DNA of 64,000 bases from Lobosporangium transversale. Its lineage: Eukaryota; Mortierellomycota; Mortierellomycetes; Mortierellales; Mortierellaceae. The translations under genes were made by a program, and so were the position numbers. The stretch's first letter is position 1; each line of letters starts with the position of its first letter. Under the pieces are notes generated by a model. That model did no database searches. It was not told the origin of the DNA and saw only the letters and a program-made list of their open reading frames with translations. The stretch is from NCBI RefSeq assembly GCF_002105155.1, contig NW_019029035.1, positions 1-64,000 on the forward strand, given 5' to 3'. Shown piece after piece: positions 33,589 to 46,620 of this stretch.

Positions 33589-35229
33589 TTTTTGTTTTGA
33601 ACTACTAGTAATCATTTAAAACAGATTAGATGCTTTGAGATGTATGATCAGTCATATATAGTAAATACATTGTCGTATTGTTGTTGATGGCTTGACCCTT
33701 TTAGGCAACAAGATGTGTTTCTTTCAGCTTCGCCAGAACAGTAACACAATTCAGGGCTTGGTTGTCTATAACGAGAGCACGGTTAGCAAGCAAATGGTCA
33801 AATTTGCACAAGGCATTACATCCGAGTCTATTGTGTTGATTGAGGGTACGATTGCCAAGCCTGTAGAGCCGGTGAAGAGCTGCACTGTTCAGGATGCAGA
33901 GATTGCGATCAGCCAGTTGTTTGTTACCAGTGAAGCTCAGGAACGTCTCCCTTTTAACTTGGAGGATGCCTCTCGACCTGAGACTGAGTTTGAACGCGAG
34001 GACGCCCAATTCAGCAAAGTCAGCCTACATACTCGCCTTGAGAACCGTGTTTTTGACCTACGTGTAAGTATTACAATAGCTCATGCTGTAGCTGACTCTA
34101 ATAAGAGGCAGGGGCTCCTCTTTGATTTGTTCACCGCTACTTACATATTCTCATCTCATCTACTAGACTATCACCAATCAATCCATCTTCCGCATTCAAG
34201 CAGGTGTCTGCAGACTCTTTCGCGAGTTCTTGGAGAAGAAAGGTTTCTTAGAGATCCACACTCCAAAGATTTTAGGCGCTGCTAGTGAGGGTGGTGCAAA
34301 TGTATTCAAGGTCAAATATTTTGATTGTAAGTGTTATTTTATTAATACTGTTATAATTTTGTCAAGATGAGACATCTTTTGCCCATAACATGCTGTTAAG
34401 TTATGTCTCCTTGCTAATGGTCTATTTTGTCTTGAATTTATGAATAGCTGATGCTTTCCTGGCTCAATCGCCTCAGTTCTACAAGCAGATGGTTGTTTGT
34501 GGAGACTTTGAGCGTGTCTTTGAGATTGGAAGTGTTTTCCGTGCAGAGAACTCGTTCTCTCATCGTCACATGACCGAGTTCATTGGACTGGATTTGGAAA
34601 TGGCATTTGAGGAACATTACCATGAAATCTTGGATGTCTTTGACGAGCTCTTTGTCTACATCTTCACTGGTTTGGAAAATGAGTACGCTGCTGATCTCAA
34701 GATTGTCCAGCGCCAATATCCTTTCGAGAAATTTCAATTCTTGCCAAAGACACTTCGCCTCGAGTACAAGGATGCTGTGGCGTTGTTGCGTGCAAATGGT
34801 GTTGAGATGGGTGACTATGATGATCTTTCAACAGAAATTGAACGCAAGCTCGGCGAACTCGTAAAGGAAAAGTACAAGACTGATTTTTTCATGTTGGACA
34901 AGTTTCCTTTGGCTGTTCGCCCCTTCTACACTATGCCTGACCCCAATAACCCTGAGTACTCCAACTCATACGATTTCTTTATGCGTGGGGAGGAAATTCT
35001 GTCTGGTGCTCAGCGCATTCATGATGCCGACTTTTTGATTGAGCGCGCAAAGGCTCATGGTGTCGATCCCGAATCAATTAAGAGCTATGTTGATGCCTTC
35101 CGTATGGGTGCCCCACCACATGGAGGTGGAGGCATTGGTTTGGAGCGTGTTATCTTCCTCTATCTCAACCTGGGCAACATTCGTCGCACTTCGCTCTTCC
35201 CTCGCGATCCCAAGCGCCTCTCGCCTTAA
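32884..35229 (+). CDS. DPS1: Cytosolic aspartyl-tRNA synthetase
   Basis: Charges tRNA-Asp; class II synthetase, IIb subgroup. Exons 32884-32942, 33053-33182, 33273-33330, 33442-33534, 33705-34063, 34167-34326, 34448-35229 give 546 residues, close to yeast Dps1. Layout: a Lys-rich N-terminal helix ([20 protein letters not shown]) as in eukaryotic cytosolic AspRS, where it helps tRNA binding; an OB-fold anticodon domain ([31 protein letters not shown]); then the catalytic domain with [28 protein letters not shown], motif 2 ([12 protein letters not shown]), [10 protein letters not shown] and motif 3 ([10 protein letters not shown]). No mitochondrial presequence. A T31 run lies in intron 4. Model is frame-consistent throughout. 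Confidence 0.96.
33557..33587. repeat. T31 homopolymer in intron
   Basis: T run in intron 4 of the AspRS gene, followed by gtttttgtttt. It lies 22 bases past the donor and well upstream of the acceptor, so it is not the polypyrimidine tract itself. Confidence 0.9.
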
Positions 35230-35888
35230 GACAAGCAAGCATTTTCTATCGTTCAAATAAAGTAAACCCTTTTACACAAAAGTTTAATCCATCTCAGACA
35301 GTAAAACAATCCCTTTGTGCTTCCATTAGAGGATGTCGATCAAATGCAGATGCATGCAGCTGTGTTTAGATGCTCTGGATATTAAACAACAGAATTCCAG
35401 AGATTGAGAGGTGAGATTTCTGTCTGTAATTGTATTACAATCTGCAGCTTGAGCAAGCGATATGAGAGACAAACAGTGGACATGCCTGTGTTACCAATCT
35501 TTTTTTTTTTTTTTTTTTTGCAAAGGACAAACGCAGGCCCATGGATGAGCATGAGTATGAGTATGAGTATGAGCTTGAGCATGAGCATGAGCATGAGCAA
35601 GCGAGAGCAACAACTTCACACTCCTGCACTCCCTAATCATCACATTCATGCTTTTTTTTTTTTTTTTTTTTTTTTTTTCTCTTTCTCTTTTTTCTTTCTT
35701 CTTGTCCCTTCTCTTCTCATTTCCCGTCCACCATCTGTCCCATCCATCGTTAACCTGCTTTCTTCTTTTAAAAAAAACAACTTTCTTATACACCTTTTTA
35801 TTCATTTCGCTTGGGTGTAAACGCACGAAGAAGTGTACTTCTTTGGTTCCTTTTTTGTAAAGGAGATTTAATTCATTATTCATTACTG
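35230..35888. other. Intergenic region, kelch gene promoter
   Basis: No gene. Holds T runs at 35500-35519 and 35652-35678, a hexanucleotide repeat between them, and a CT-rich stretch (35679-35760) ahead of the kelch start codon, typical of a fungal core promoter. Confidence 0.55.
35545..35598. repeat. (ATGAGY)n hexanucleotide repeat
   Basis: Nine head-to-tail copies of ATGAGC or ATGAGT, with one TTGAGC variant. The repeat lies between two T runs, in the upstream region of the kelch gene. Confidence 0.9.
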
Positions 35889-38816
35889 ATGGCACCTGTT
35901 ATAGGAGGGGGCGGAATGGACGACACTCCGCCCGGCAGTCCTACAACCCCTATTGCACCATTTCAGGCCCAGTATGGGCAACAGCATCAACAGCTACAAC
36001 AGCAACTCCTGCAGCAGAGGTACTTTTCTTGCTATACCAATCCGACTACACTATGCGACCCAATTGCAGTCTCACGCAAATAACTTTCCATCGCTTTTTG
36101 AGTCGAATATCAGACTCTCCTGAACTCCGCTTTCTCGGGTCTTGCCAAGCGTATCAGATTCGCGTCTGAAACTTTGTACACGCGTTTGAAGAGAAACTTT
36201 TTTTTTATTGCTAATTCTTTAATTTCTATTTCTATTCTTATTGCACTGACTATCGATAATATACGAAGGTCAAGGGTACACTCTCCACCTCCACCTAATA
36301 GGAACCCCTCATCCAATCGTGTCGTTCACAGTCAGTCTTCAGTAGAACAGTCTCAAAGACAGGCCACAGCATCGCCCACTACAGCAGCTCCTGGAGCCGA
36401 TACTAGTATTGCCAGCATCAGCAGTACACACAGCTATAGTAGTGTGACTAGTAGTCATGGATACAACAGTAGCATTATTGATGGGGCTCTTAGCATCGTC
36501 AGTACTAGCATCCTTAACAATGCTGTTAACCAAAGCATGATGGATGCAGGAGGAATGGACAGTAACAACAGCTTCTCGGGCAAACAAGGCATTATTACGC
36601 GCGGTATTGCCAACAACCTCTCGGGTACCAGCCCCACAAGATCTCCTTCCCTTCAACAGGATCGTGTACCTAGCAATGCTAATACTTCCCCAAGTAACTC
36701 TGGTGTAATTACTCGGCCACCAATGTCCTCTCAGCGGAATCGCGACAATGCTTCTAACAGAGGGAATAGTGGTCAGTCGGGTGCTGCGTTGGCGAACACA
36801 TCATTTTCGTCCATTGGATCAGTGGAGGGTAATGGGGCAGCAGTAGCAATGAACAACTCTGGAGCAATCCTTCCTAATACCATAGCAAAAGTGGCTGCTC
36901 ACGAGGATCCTGATCAGGCTTTGCAACATTCAGAGGCGCTCTCCACAGCAATAGAAAGCGGACCACAACCAGTAACAACTGTTTCTGCGCAGGAAACTTC
37001 CACTTCGGTGGCAGCTGCGCCAATAACGCCCCATAGAGCCATCACTCATCGTAATCAAGCTTTGGCTGAACCACCGATAGCATCATCGTCAAATCACCAA
37101 AACCATCGCCACCAGCATTGTAATAATGCTCAATCCCATACCCCGAGTAGTAGCTATGGGCAGAGTCATAACCACCAAAGACACGGAAGTAGTACCCATG
37201 GTGTACATACGTCCTCAGCGTCTAAGAAGCATAGACGTAAAGGCGATACGAACAACAAGGATGCTCCTCGACCCAGTACAACTGTGCCCCCAGCCCCCGC
37301 GCCCGCCATGCATTGGACACGTGCTAAAGTGCATGGCCAAATCCCACCCAAGGATCTCCGTGCTCAGACAGTCAATCTTGTTGGAGAGTCGATATACGTC
37401 TTTGGGGGTTGTGACGCCAAGAACTGTTTCAACACACTCTACATTTTTGATGCTGGTAAAAGAGGCAAAAAAAAAAAAAAAAAAAAAAAATCGCCAATTC
37501 ATAAATCAACGAAGACAAATGATCTGTTTTAAACTCCAAATGGACCGTACTAATAAATCTTTGGAATGTGCTAGATACCATGCATTGGTCACAACCTAAG
37601 ACATTTGGATCAATTCCTCCGCCTTGTCGCGCACACACATCAACTTTAGTTGACAACAAGCGTTTGTATATTTTTGGTGGGGGTGATGGACCACAATACT
37701 TTAACGAGCTCTACATGCTAGACACTGGTAAACAAAGTTTGTACTAAAAGTATTGTCACATTTCAAATTCAGTCGAAAACTTTTACAACTGTTTGTTAAT
37801 TACATTTTTATCTGCAACTACATGCTATTGGGACTTTTTTTCTATAAAAATAAAAAATAGATACTCTAACATGGACGAATCCGCAGACAACTGGTACGCG
37901 TCCCTGTCGAAGACGTGCGCATACGACTTGTGTGTACAGCAACCATATCTATGTCTTTGGTGGCGGTGATGGTGTCCAAGCGCTGAACGATACATATCAA
38001 TTGGATCTGATAACAATGCATTGGAGTGAGGTGAAAACAATAGGTGACATCCCACTCTCACGCGGTTATCACACTAGCAACCTGATCAAGTCACAATGGA
38101 TCATTTACGGCGGGAGTGATGGACAAGAATGTTTTTCAGATGTTCATGTCCTTGATCTAGGTAAAAGCAAGATCGGAGGCTACAAATATGCCTTGACAGA
38201 ATGTATATCATATTATTCCTGACGATAAAAAAAATGTTTTATGATAAACTCTTGTTCCTGTTTAGACTCGAAAGAGTGGACTAAAATCGACATCAATAGA
38301 GCACTCCCGAGATTGTCGCATACATCGACACAGGTGGGATCATACTTGTTTGTGATTGGTGGACATGACGGCAGCCGTTACTCTTGCGATGTAGTGATGT
38401 TGAATCTGGTGACATGGTCATGGGAGACGCGTAAAATATACGGAATTCCGCCAGCAGACCGAGGATACCATGCATCGTTATTGTATGACTCAAGGTTGTT
38501 CATGTTTGGTGGATATGATGGGCAGACTGTGTTCGATGACATTTATATTCTAGACTTGAGCACTTGCGCTTATCTGCCACAGATTACAGATTTTCAGGTA
38601 CAGTTATTTCTGCTGTAACAACTCATATACAAAAATAACAGATATTCTTTGCTAACACAGAGCGATTTCGGTGGTAAGTGTTCGCATGTTAGCGATTTCA
38701 AGCTAACATACAGCTCTGTATTGTTGTTTTGATGGCTACATTTGTTGTAGATCCTCCTTCGGCGAGTAGAGCTTCTTGATCAAGAAGAAGGCTGTTGTTC
38801 GGAAGTGAAACATTAA
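35889..38816 (+). CDS. Six-blade kelch-repeat protein
   Basis: Exons 35889-36019, 36269-37455, 37575-37727, 37861-38160, 38266-38597, 38751-38816 (or exon 5 reads on to a stop at 38618). The N-terminal 390 residues are disordered (Gln, Ser, Asn, His, Pro). Then six kelch blades, enough for a closed beta-propeller: each has W at the start, RxxH or RGYH, and a Gly-Gly pair (VFGGCD, IFGGGDG, VFGGGDG, IYGGSDG, VIGGHDG, MFGGYDG), ending in a LD(T/L)-type strand. Such proteins serve as scaffolds for cell polarity (Tea1), Rab9 or ubiquitin-ligase adaptors; no partner domain (BTB, F-box, coiled coil) is visible, so the role is open. Three introns fall at the same phase-1 site in successive blades. 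Confidence 0.85.
37467..37490. repeat. A24 homopolymer in intron
   Basis: A run in the first intron between kelch blades, starting 12 bases after the donor. Confidence 0.9.
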
Positions 38817-39733
38817 TATAAAAAAAACATACAAATATGTAAAGACATATTGTATACATTTATGCATCATTAGCAAGGCGTTAGATGTGGGATAATAAAA
38901 TAATAATGACAATAATAATATTTTTATCAGGAATTTCGTCCTGACAATGATATGCTCACAAAAAAAGTACAGCAAACCATATTATGCCATGCCATTGAGA
39001 TGTTGTACAGGATTGTAGATATATTTTAATTATTATATATAAATGTACATGAATAGAAACTGGACGATGTTCATTGTTTATTCACTTGTAATCAATTCTC
39101 AGCATGGATTGATGAACTAGCAGTCGACCTGCTTGGATGAGAGGATACAGGACATTATTTCAATTCAAGAGGTTAACTCCAACCTCATCCGTCTTATGAA
39201 GACATATATATCTCTTTATTCGTCACGTTTCTCTCCTTCGCAACATGCCCATTCACACACTTTCTCTCGCTCTTAACGAACTTGCTTTGTCCTGTCATTA
39301 TCAAATATAGTATTCGGGACATATTGACAGTGTCAGCTACAAAAAAAAGTTTTAGCAAAGCGACTAAAAGGGTTGTGAGCAGCTGTAAGGACAATGCGGT
39401 GAGCTCAACTCGACGTGACATGTCTACATCTAACATTAAATAATGCTTTCTGGAAAAGTGCTTTTATACTTTTCAAAGGCACAGACATACACATGTATAC
39501 ATTCTTTCTTCTCTCTCTCCCGCTTCCTTTTTTTTCTCTTGTCTTTATTTTTATTCTACTTTTAATTCTTGTTCACGTTTATCTTCACGCCCTTTTTGCA
39601 TTCTTTTCTCTTTTTTCCAGTATTCATCGCCCCCATTCAAGCAATTTTTGTATCTCCAAACATCCATTGGAGCACATTCAGAAATAATAAAATATAAACT
39701 CATCAGTGTCACGAGCAGCAAAGAATTTTCGTC
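38817..39733. other. Intergenic region, kinase promoter
   Basis: No gene seen. AT-rich 3' flank of the kelch gene, then a marked CT-rich stretch (39504-39625), a likely core promoter and transcription start zone for the downstream kinase. Confidence 0.5.
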
Positions 39734-40356
39734 ATGGGAAACGGCATGAGTAGAGATCCGGATGACATCTTTGACAATGAAGGCATGTTTGTAAACTCAG
39801 TCAACATACTTGTTCTCATTCCATCTCACTGACTCGAACGAAAAAACTAACCGGTAGTACGAAATAAACAATGAAAAAAATGCTCATGGCTATAAAAAGT
39901 CAACCTTTTCCACTTCAAATTACTCCGAGTAATCGGCAAAGGATCTTTTGGCAAGGTAAGCTTGAATTTTCATGTAGCGATAGTTCAATGTCTCAATGAA
40001 AGCGGAGGAAGCAAAGGGAACATATTCTACTTGTATAGAGCTGCAATTGTCCCGACTAGACTGCTGAATAAAAAGATTATTTTTGGATGGTTATTGTTGT
40101 TGGGAAGCAGCGAGCCCCCATTTAATTTTGAGAGAACAATTGCGCAAACCATAAAGGGAGAATCATGTCATGGTCGTACGAAAGGAGAAACGTGGTTCCA
40201 CAGTTAAGCGATTATTACACTTGTCGTTTATGACCCTTTTGAACCATAATAAAAAAAAGACGCTTGTTCATTGACAAGAGAACAAGAGGAAAAGAAAGAA
40301 TAGACCCTCAATCAGCCTGATTAGAATGACACAATCTGATATCTGAGGCAAGAATT

Positions 40357-40391
<35 letters not shown>

Positions 40392-42930
40392 TCTAGGTTC
40401 GCATGGTAGAAAGGCGAGAGACCGGCAAGCTCTACGCACTCAAATACATCTCAAAAGCACAAGTTATCAAAATGGATGCTGTACGGAATATTATTCGTGA
40501 GCGACAGATTCTCGAGTCGGTAGACCATGCATTTGTGGTCAACATGCGCTTTGCATTCCAAGATGATGAGTACATGTATATGTGCATGGATCTCATGTAA
40601 GTTAACTGTCATATCTCTCTGTCTTAATACATTTCTGTTTATGTAAACTTTTTTTAATTCACGTTCTTACTTTCATAATTGGGTCATGCTTGAATAGGAT
40701 GGGGGGCGATCTCCGTTTTCATATGAATAGAAGGACATTCGGCGAAGACGTTGTGCGGTTTTGGATTGCAGAGATCAGTTGCGCTATAAGTCATCTTCAT
40801 GAACTTGGGATTGTACATAGGGATATCAAGCCAGACAATATCTTACTAGACGAAAAGGGTCATGCCCATATTACAGACTTCAACATTGGCTGTAAACTAA
40901 CTCCTGAGAAACCAGTTTTGCATTCACAGTCGGGGACAGTTGCATACATGGCTCCAGAGTTTTTTAAAGGAAAAGGATATGGTACAAGTGTGGATTGGTG
41001 GGCGCTAGGTATCATCTTTTACGAATGCATCTATAACCAACGCCCATTTGTGACAGAAAATATTGGTGAGCTCAAAAGAGCTATATCGAGTCAGACAATA
41101 GAATATCCAGTAAAGAGCACCATTTCACGAGAGTGCGTGTCCGCCATCCAAGGTGTAAGCCTCCGTAATGTTTTTGTTTTTTTGTTTTTTAGAGATATAT
41201 TTCGTGACCTGTTGAAAAGCGCTATTATCCTAACCCTTTTATTACTATTATTATTACGTTATCAACTTACGGAATGATTTTTGAAATTTCATCCGTCTTA
41301 CTAGTTCCTTACAAGAGATCCTGCAGAGCGTTTAGGGGCTATGGGGGGTATGGATGGCATTCGATACCAACCATTCTTCCTTGCAGCAGCTCAAGAAGCA
41401 CATATGAATATTGATGAATGGTGGTATATGCTCGAGAGAAAACAACTTACACCTATATTCCAGCCACCTGCCGAAGCCGCCAATTTCGACGCGACATATG
41501 ATTTAGAGGAACTATTATTGGATGAAGATCCATTAACATATCGGTCGACACGTAAGAGAGCTCAGAGACTTCACCGGGAAAGAGAACAGGCTCTTAGGGA
41601 TGAAAATGCACGGCTTAAGGCGGAGCATGAGGCTGCTGCACGGGCAGCATTGGAAGCTGAGGCTGCTATGGAAGCAATGAATAAGAAACTTGAAGAAGGT
41701 ATACGAAAGGCTAGGCTCTCTTCTTCTTCCTACTCTGGAGCATTCGCCACCAACACATCAAATGCGGCCTCGCCACCTTCATCCCAGCAACGCGCCACAC
41801 TACCAGCGGTCGCCAAAAAGAGGTCGATATTACATTTGTTCGGGAGCGACAGTCATAATGTCAATAAAGGATGCAGTGAAAATGGAGAGACCGGGCAGAC
41901 CACATCGCTCCAGACGCAGTCACCGCCTATACCCCAGCCGCAACCACAAAGCCATCATACAATTTCCCAGCTGGCCAGACAGACGCAATTTCAGTCTATA
42001 CCCCTGTCGCCTATCGATCCTCCTAATGGAAGCCGTGAATTTCAAACACCTCCAATCCCGGCACTTAGGTTCCCACCTTCACCGCCACCATGCCATTATA
42101 CATCATTGCCAGTAGCATCAGAAATTCGGAATGTCCCTATATCTCAACGATCCTTAGACACAAATAACTCGTTAGATCATCATCCATCTTCATATTACCG
42201 CCGCTCGCCCCCGAACCCACCTCGTCCGGACTCTTTTTCTATTGTAAAGGGGTCCAACGGAGAAAAAAATGGGACTACTGGGTTAACAGGTGACAAGGTA
42301 TTCAAAGGATTAGGAATAGAGTCGGATGCAACTGCTATTTGCGTTGCACGAAACAATCAAAATGAATATGCTGCGTCAACTCATGTGGATACTTCTTTGG
42401 CCTCGCCTTTGCTGCCCGCTGCCCTGATTGGGCAACAGCAACAGGAGCCGCAAGAGCTTTATGCATCAACAGCTGCTACTAGCGCAGCAATAGTGGTTTC
42501 TCAGCATCCGTTCCAAGCAGCACATCCTCAGAAAGCTATAACATCACCTGTGATTATTCCAACACCTCTAGATCATTCAGTCTCACGGCATAAGCATATT
42601 CCTCTTCAACAGTCTCAACCCCAACCTCTACCTCAAGCACCCCATTTGCGGCAGCAGAGCTCTCATCAACAACTACAACCGAGAATCGGAGGAGGACTGA
42701 GGAGACCTCTGTCACCAACGCCAGCTGCGATGAATATTGCAGCAGCAGCAGCAGCAGCGACGCTTTTAGCAGACATGTCTGAAGAAGAAAGGTTCGATTA
42801 CATGATGGATTTGATCGACCGCGAATTCACCACATTTGACTACACTGTTTATGAGAGCTATCATGGGCTGGTGGACCCTGTTACGATGTCTGTGGGAAAT
42901 CCACCAGAATGGGTTCGAAGTCGTGATTGA
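39734..42930 (+). CDS. YANK/STK32-type AGC protein kinase
   Basis: Ser/Thr kinase, about 795 residues, cytosolic or membrane-associated (MGNGMS at the N terminus is a plausible N-myristoylation signal). Exons 39734-39782, 39900-39955, 40397-40596, 40698-41154, 41305-42930. Kinase domain at residues 20-290: Gly loop GKGSFGKV, catalytic Lys in YALKYISK (about 50), VHRDIKPDN (141-149), DFN in place of DFG (162-164) as is characteristic of the YANK family, and MAPE (186-189) before WWALGIIFYEC. The C lobe ends TRDPAERLGAMGGMDGIRYQ. Beyond it lies a coiled coil (AQRLHREREQALRDENARLK) and a 400-residue Pro/Gln/Ser tail with an Ala run near the end. Intron 1 appears to be GC-AG. Substrates are not known for this family in fungi. 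Confidence 0.9.
40359..40386. repeat. T28 homopolymer in intron
   Basis: T run ending 10 bases before the acceptor of the kinase gene's second intron, probably acting as its polypyrimidine tract. Confidence 0.9.
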
Positions 42931-43142
42931 ACTTTTTAATAAATTTTGGTGGCGCATGAAGGAGACGAAAAACATTCTTGTCGTACGTGTGATTAATGAG
43001 CACGTACACATGACATTAGATTGCCACATTAGTTTGTAAAAACGCGTCGTCCTTTTCTTGACTTTGCCTCTCACTTCCTTTCTTTCCTATATACTTTTAT
43101 TCCCTGTAAACATTTTCAAAGCTATTTGTCTATTCAACAAAC

Positions 43143-44351
<1,209 letters not shown>

Positions 44352-44374
44352 AAAAGCAATATTTTTTTACATGG

Positions 44375-44405
<31 letters not shown>

Positions 44406-44760
44406 ATAAATGCAATGAACATAATCAAGGAGCTCTTTTATTGTTATTATTATTATTTCGGAACTGGATGCTGTAGTAAAGAAACGTATGTGTTGAAAGA
44501 TAAAGTGGGAGCGCTCAAAGGTTGTTATGCTTTGCGTAATGACATGACGACCTAAGTCAGGGTCACAAATATGCATTGCCCTATTGTGAAGGATAATGAA
44601 TTGCGGAGAAGTCTGTTTCGCCCCTGAGCAAGCAACATGCTGAAATTTGACACTCAAAATCATGCAAAAGTGGAGGACCATGCGAGAGATGTGACCAGTG
44701 CAAGGGACGTCTGCACCTTCCGCAGCCCTTTCTTCGTTTTCTTACTTTGTTTCCCACTTC
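44352..44760. other. Intergenic region between RBX1 and SNF2 genes
   Basis: Holds an A29 run (44375-44403) in the RBX1 3' flank and the promoter of the SNF2-like gene. The frame of the SNF2 gene is open upstream to a TGA at about 44692, without an ATG before 44761, so an upstream first exon is possible. Confidence 0.5.
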
Positions 44761-45699
44761 ATGGAATGCAATACGATCCCCATTGGTTCATGGGACACCC
44801 ATGCACTACTCAATGAGAGTTATGCCATTGACGGATTCACACCTCGACCATTTCTTGTGCACGAGAGCGCACTATTGCGAGACCAACGTATGCTATCAGC
44901 GTTTAAGGTTCTGAGCGACGACCATATTTTACAAACAAGGCCTTTGAATATTACCAACACCAATTGTAATAGCATTAATTCCGGTCAGCCTTTCAAGAGA
45001 TTTATGATCTATGCTATTGATAATGGTCTAGATGGGATGGTCACCGGAATCCAAAACCAACCATCTATTCAGTTGTCTGGGAAGAACAGGATGCAGGCCA
45101 AACGAGCCCTAACTATGGTCCTGTTGAACATGAATGTAGATCCTTGGATATTCAGTCACGAGTCCGAGCCCGTACCATTAGGTTACAATCCCATCATGTT
45201 ATTTCAGGAAGACCAAAGTAAACGATTGATCAACATTTATCTTGATATGCCGTCGCCTCGAGCACATGATGATCCATACATGGACCCCCATGAATTTTTT
45301 GCTCAACATCAACAACAGCAGCCAAAAAAATCGATTCATCGACTTCTTGAACGAGTTCTACAACAGGATGCTCCTAAGGGAATGAGGACCAAGTTATATA
45401 ACTACCAAAAGAATTCACTGTGGAAACTATTGCGGCGTGAACTTTGTATGGAATATATCCTGGATCCGACAATCATCTCATTAAAGGACATGAGTATGCC
45501 TCCACGAACTTACTATATCCAACTTAACAACAATGAACCACCCATCATTTCAAGATTGCCAAGTAAACGATGGGACGATATTCCTGGCGGTATCATTTGT
45601 GAGGACATGGTAAGTTATTGTAACAAATAGAACAGGAAATGAAAAAAGAAATCTTTTATCCAAATTAAAATTGTACGGAAATTTATTTCGACGTATCTG

Positions 45700-45731
<32 letters not shown>

Positions 45732-46589
45732 AGGGAACAGGAAAGTCTTGCCTGTGTATTGCGTTGATTATGCAGACTCTCCCCCAGTTCAGCAAAGCCC
45801 CACCGACGGCTACACAAATCTATTGTGAACTTTATCCTCAAGGTTCCTCAACTTCTGCAATATTGATTAAGGATGGTCCTGCCTCGTTAGGTACCTCCGA
45901 TATTTTGATGCCTTTAAATGCACCAATTCCTACCCTCCGAGAACTTGCAGCAGCAGCAGTAAAAATGAATGGGATTGAATACAGACGAGCAGGAGATTAT
46001 ATTAGACCACACACTATGGAGTTGTTAGAGGAGATATCTGTGTATTACTATGACAAGGCTTCAACTGAGCTACAGATGATGAGCAAGCCCATAAAGTCAT
46101 TAAGAGCGAATCAGCTTATAGATATACAATCGCTTGAGGTATATCTTTCAAGCGCTACGTTGGTCATCGTGCCGCCTGATTTAGCAGATCAATGGTGTAA
46201 TGAAATCAACAAAGTAAGCGAAGTGGTTCGATGGCTGATTACCTATTGGCAATGATTACTCTGAGACGCTCTAATATTATTTGATGATTTTATATTTTGG
46301 GATAAATAGCATACAGAAGACTTTGCTTTAAAGCTTCTTCGAATCGATCCAGATAATAGCAAGGCGATCCCTGAGCATACAATATTAACTAAATACGATA
46401 TGGTCCTGATTACTCAGACTCGGTTCGCAAAGGAATACGAGCCCGGTGTCTATTCTAACAAATATACCAAAGGTATCTAAGTGTATTTACAATTTTACTA
46501 TTGCGCTTGATTATATCGCTGAAAATGATATAATACGGGTGCGAGACCTCAAATAAGTGAAAACTTGACTCTTCTATTAATAACTACCG

Positions 46590-46620
<31 letters not shown>

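Noticed and set aside
35404-35895. Frames across the ATGAGY repeat and T runs on both strands
   Set aside because: Made of Met-Ser or Phe runs encoded by simple repeats.
44367-44681. Minus-strand 104-codon frame between RBX1 and SNF2-like genes
   Set aside because: Phe-run from the A29 tract and no family resemblance.
44650-44760. Cys-rich reading CERCDQCKGRLH just before the SNF2-like start, as a zinc finger exon
   Set aside because: The frame differs from the SNF2 frame, has no ATG or splice link, and runs out of frame over the coding exon; chance is more likely.
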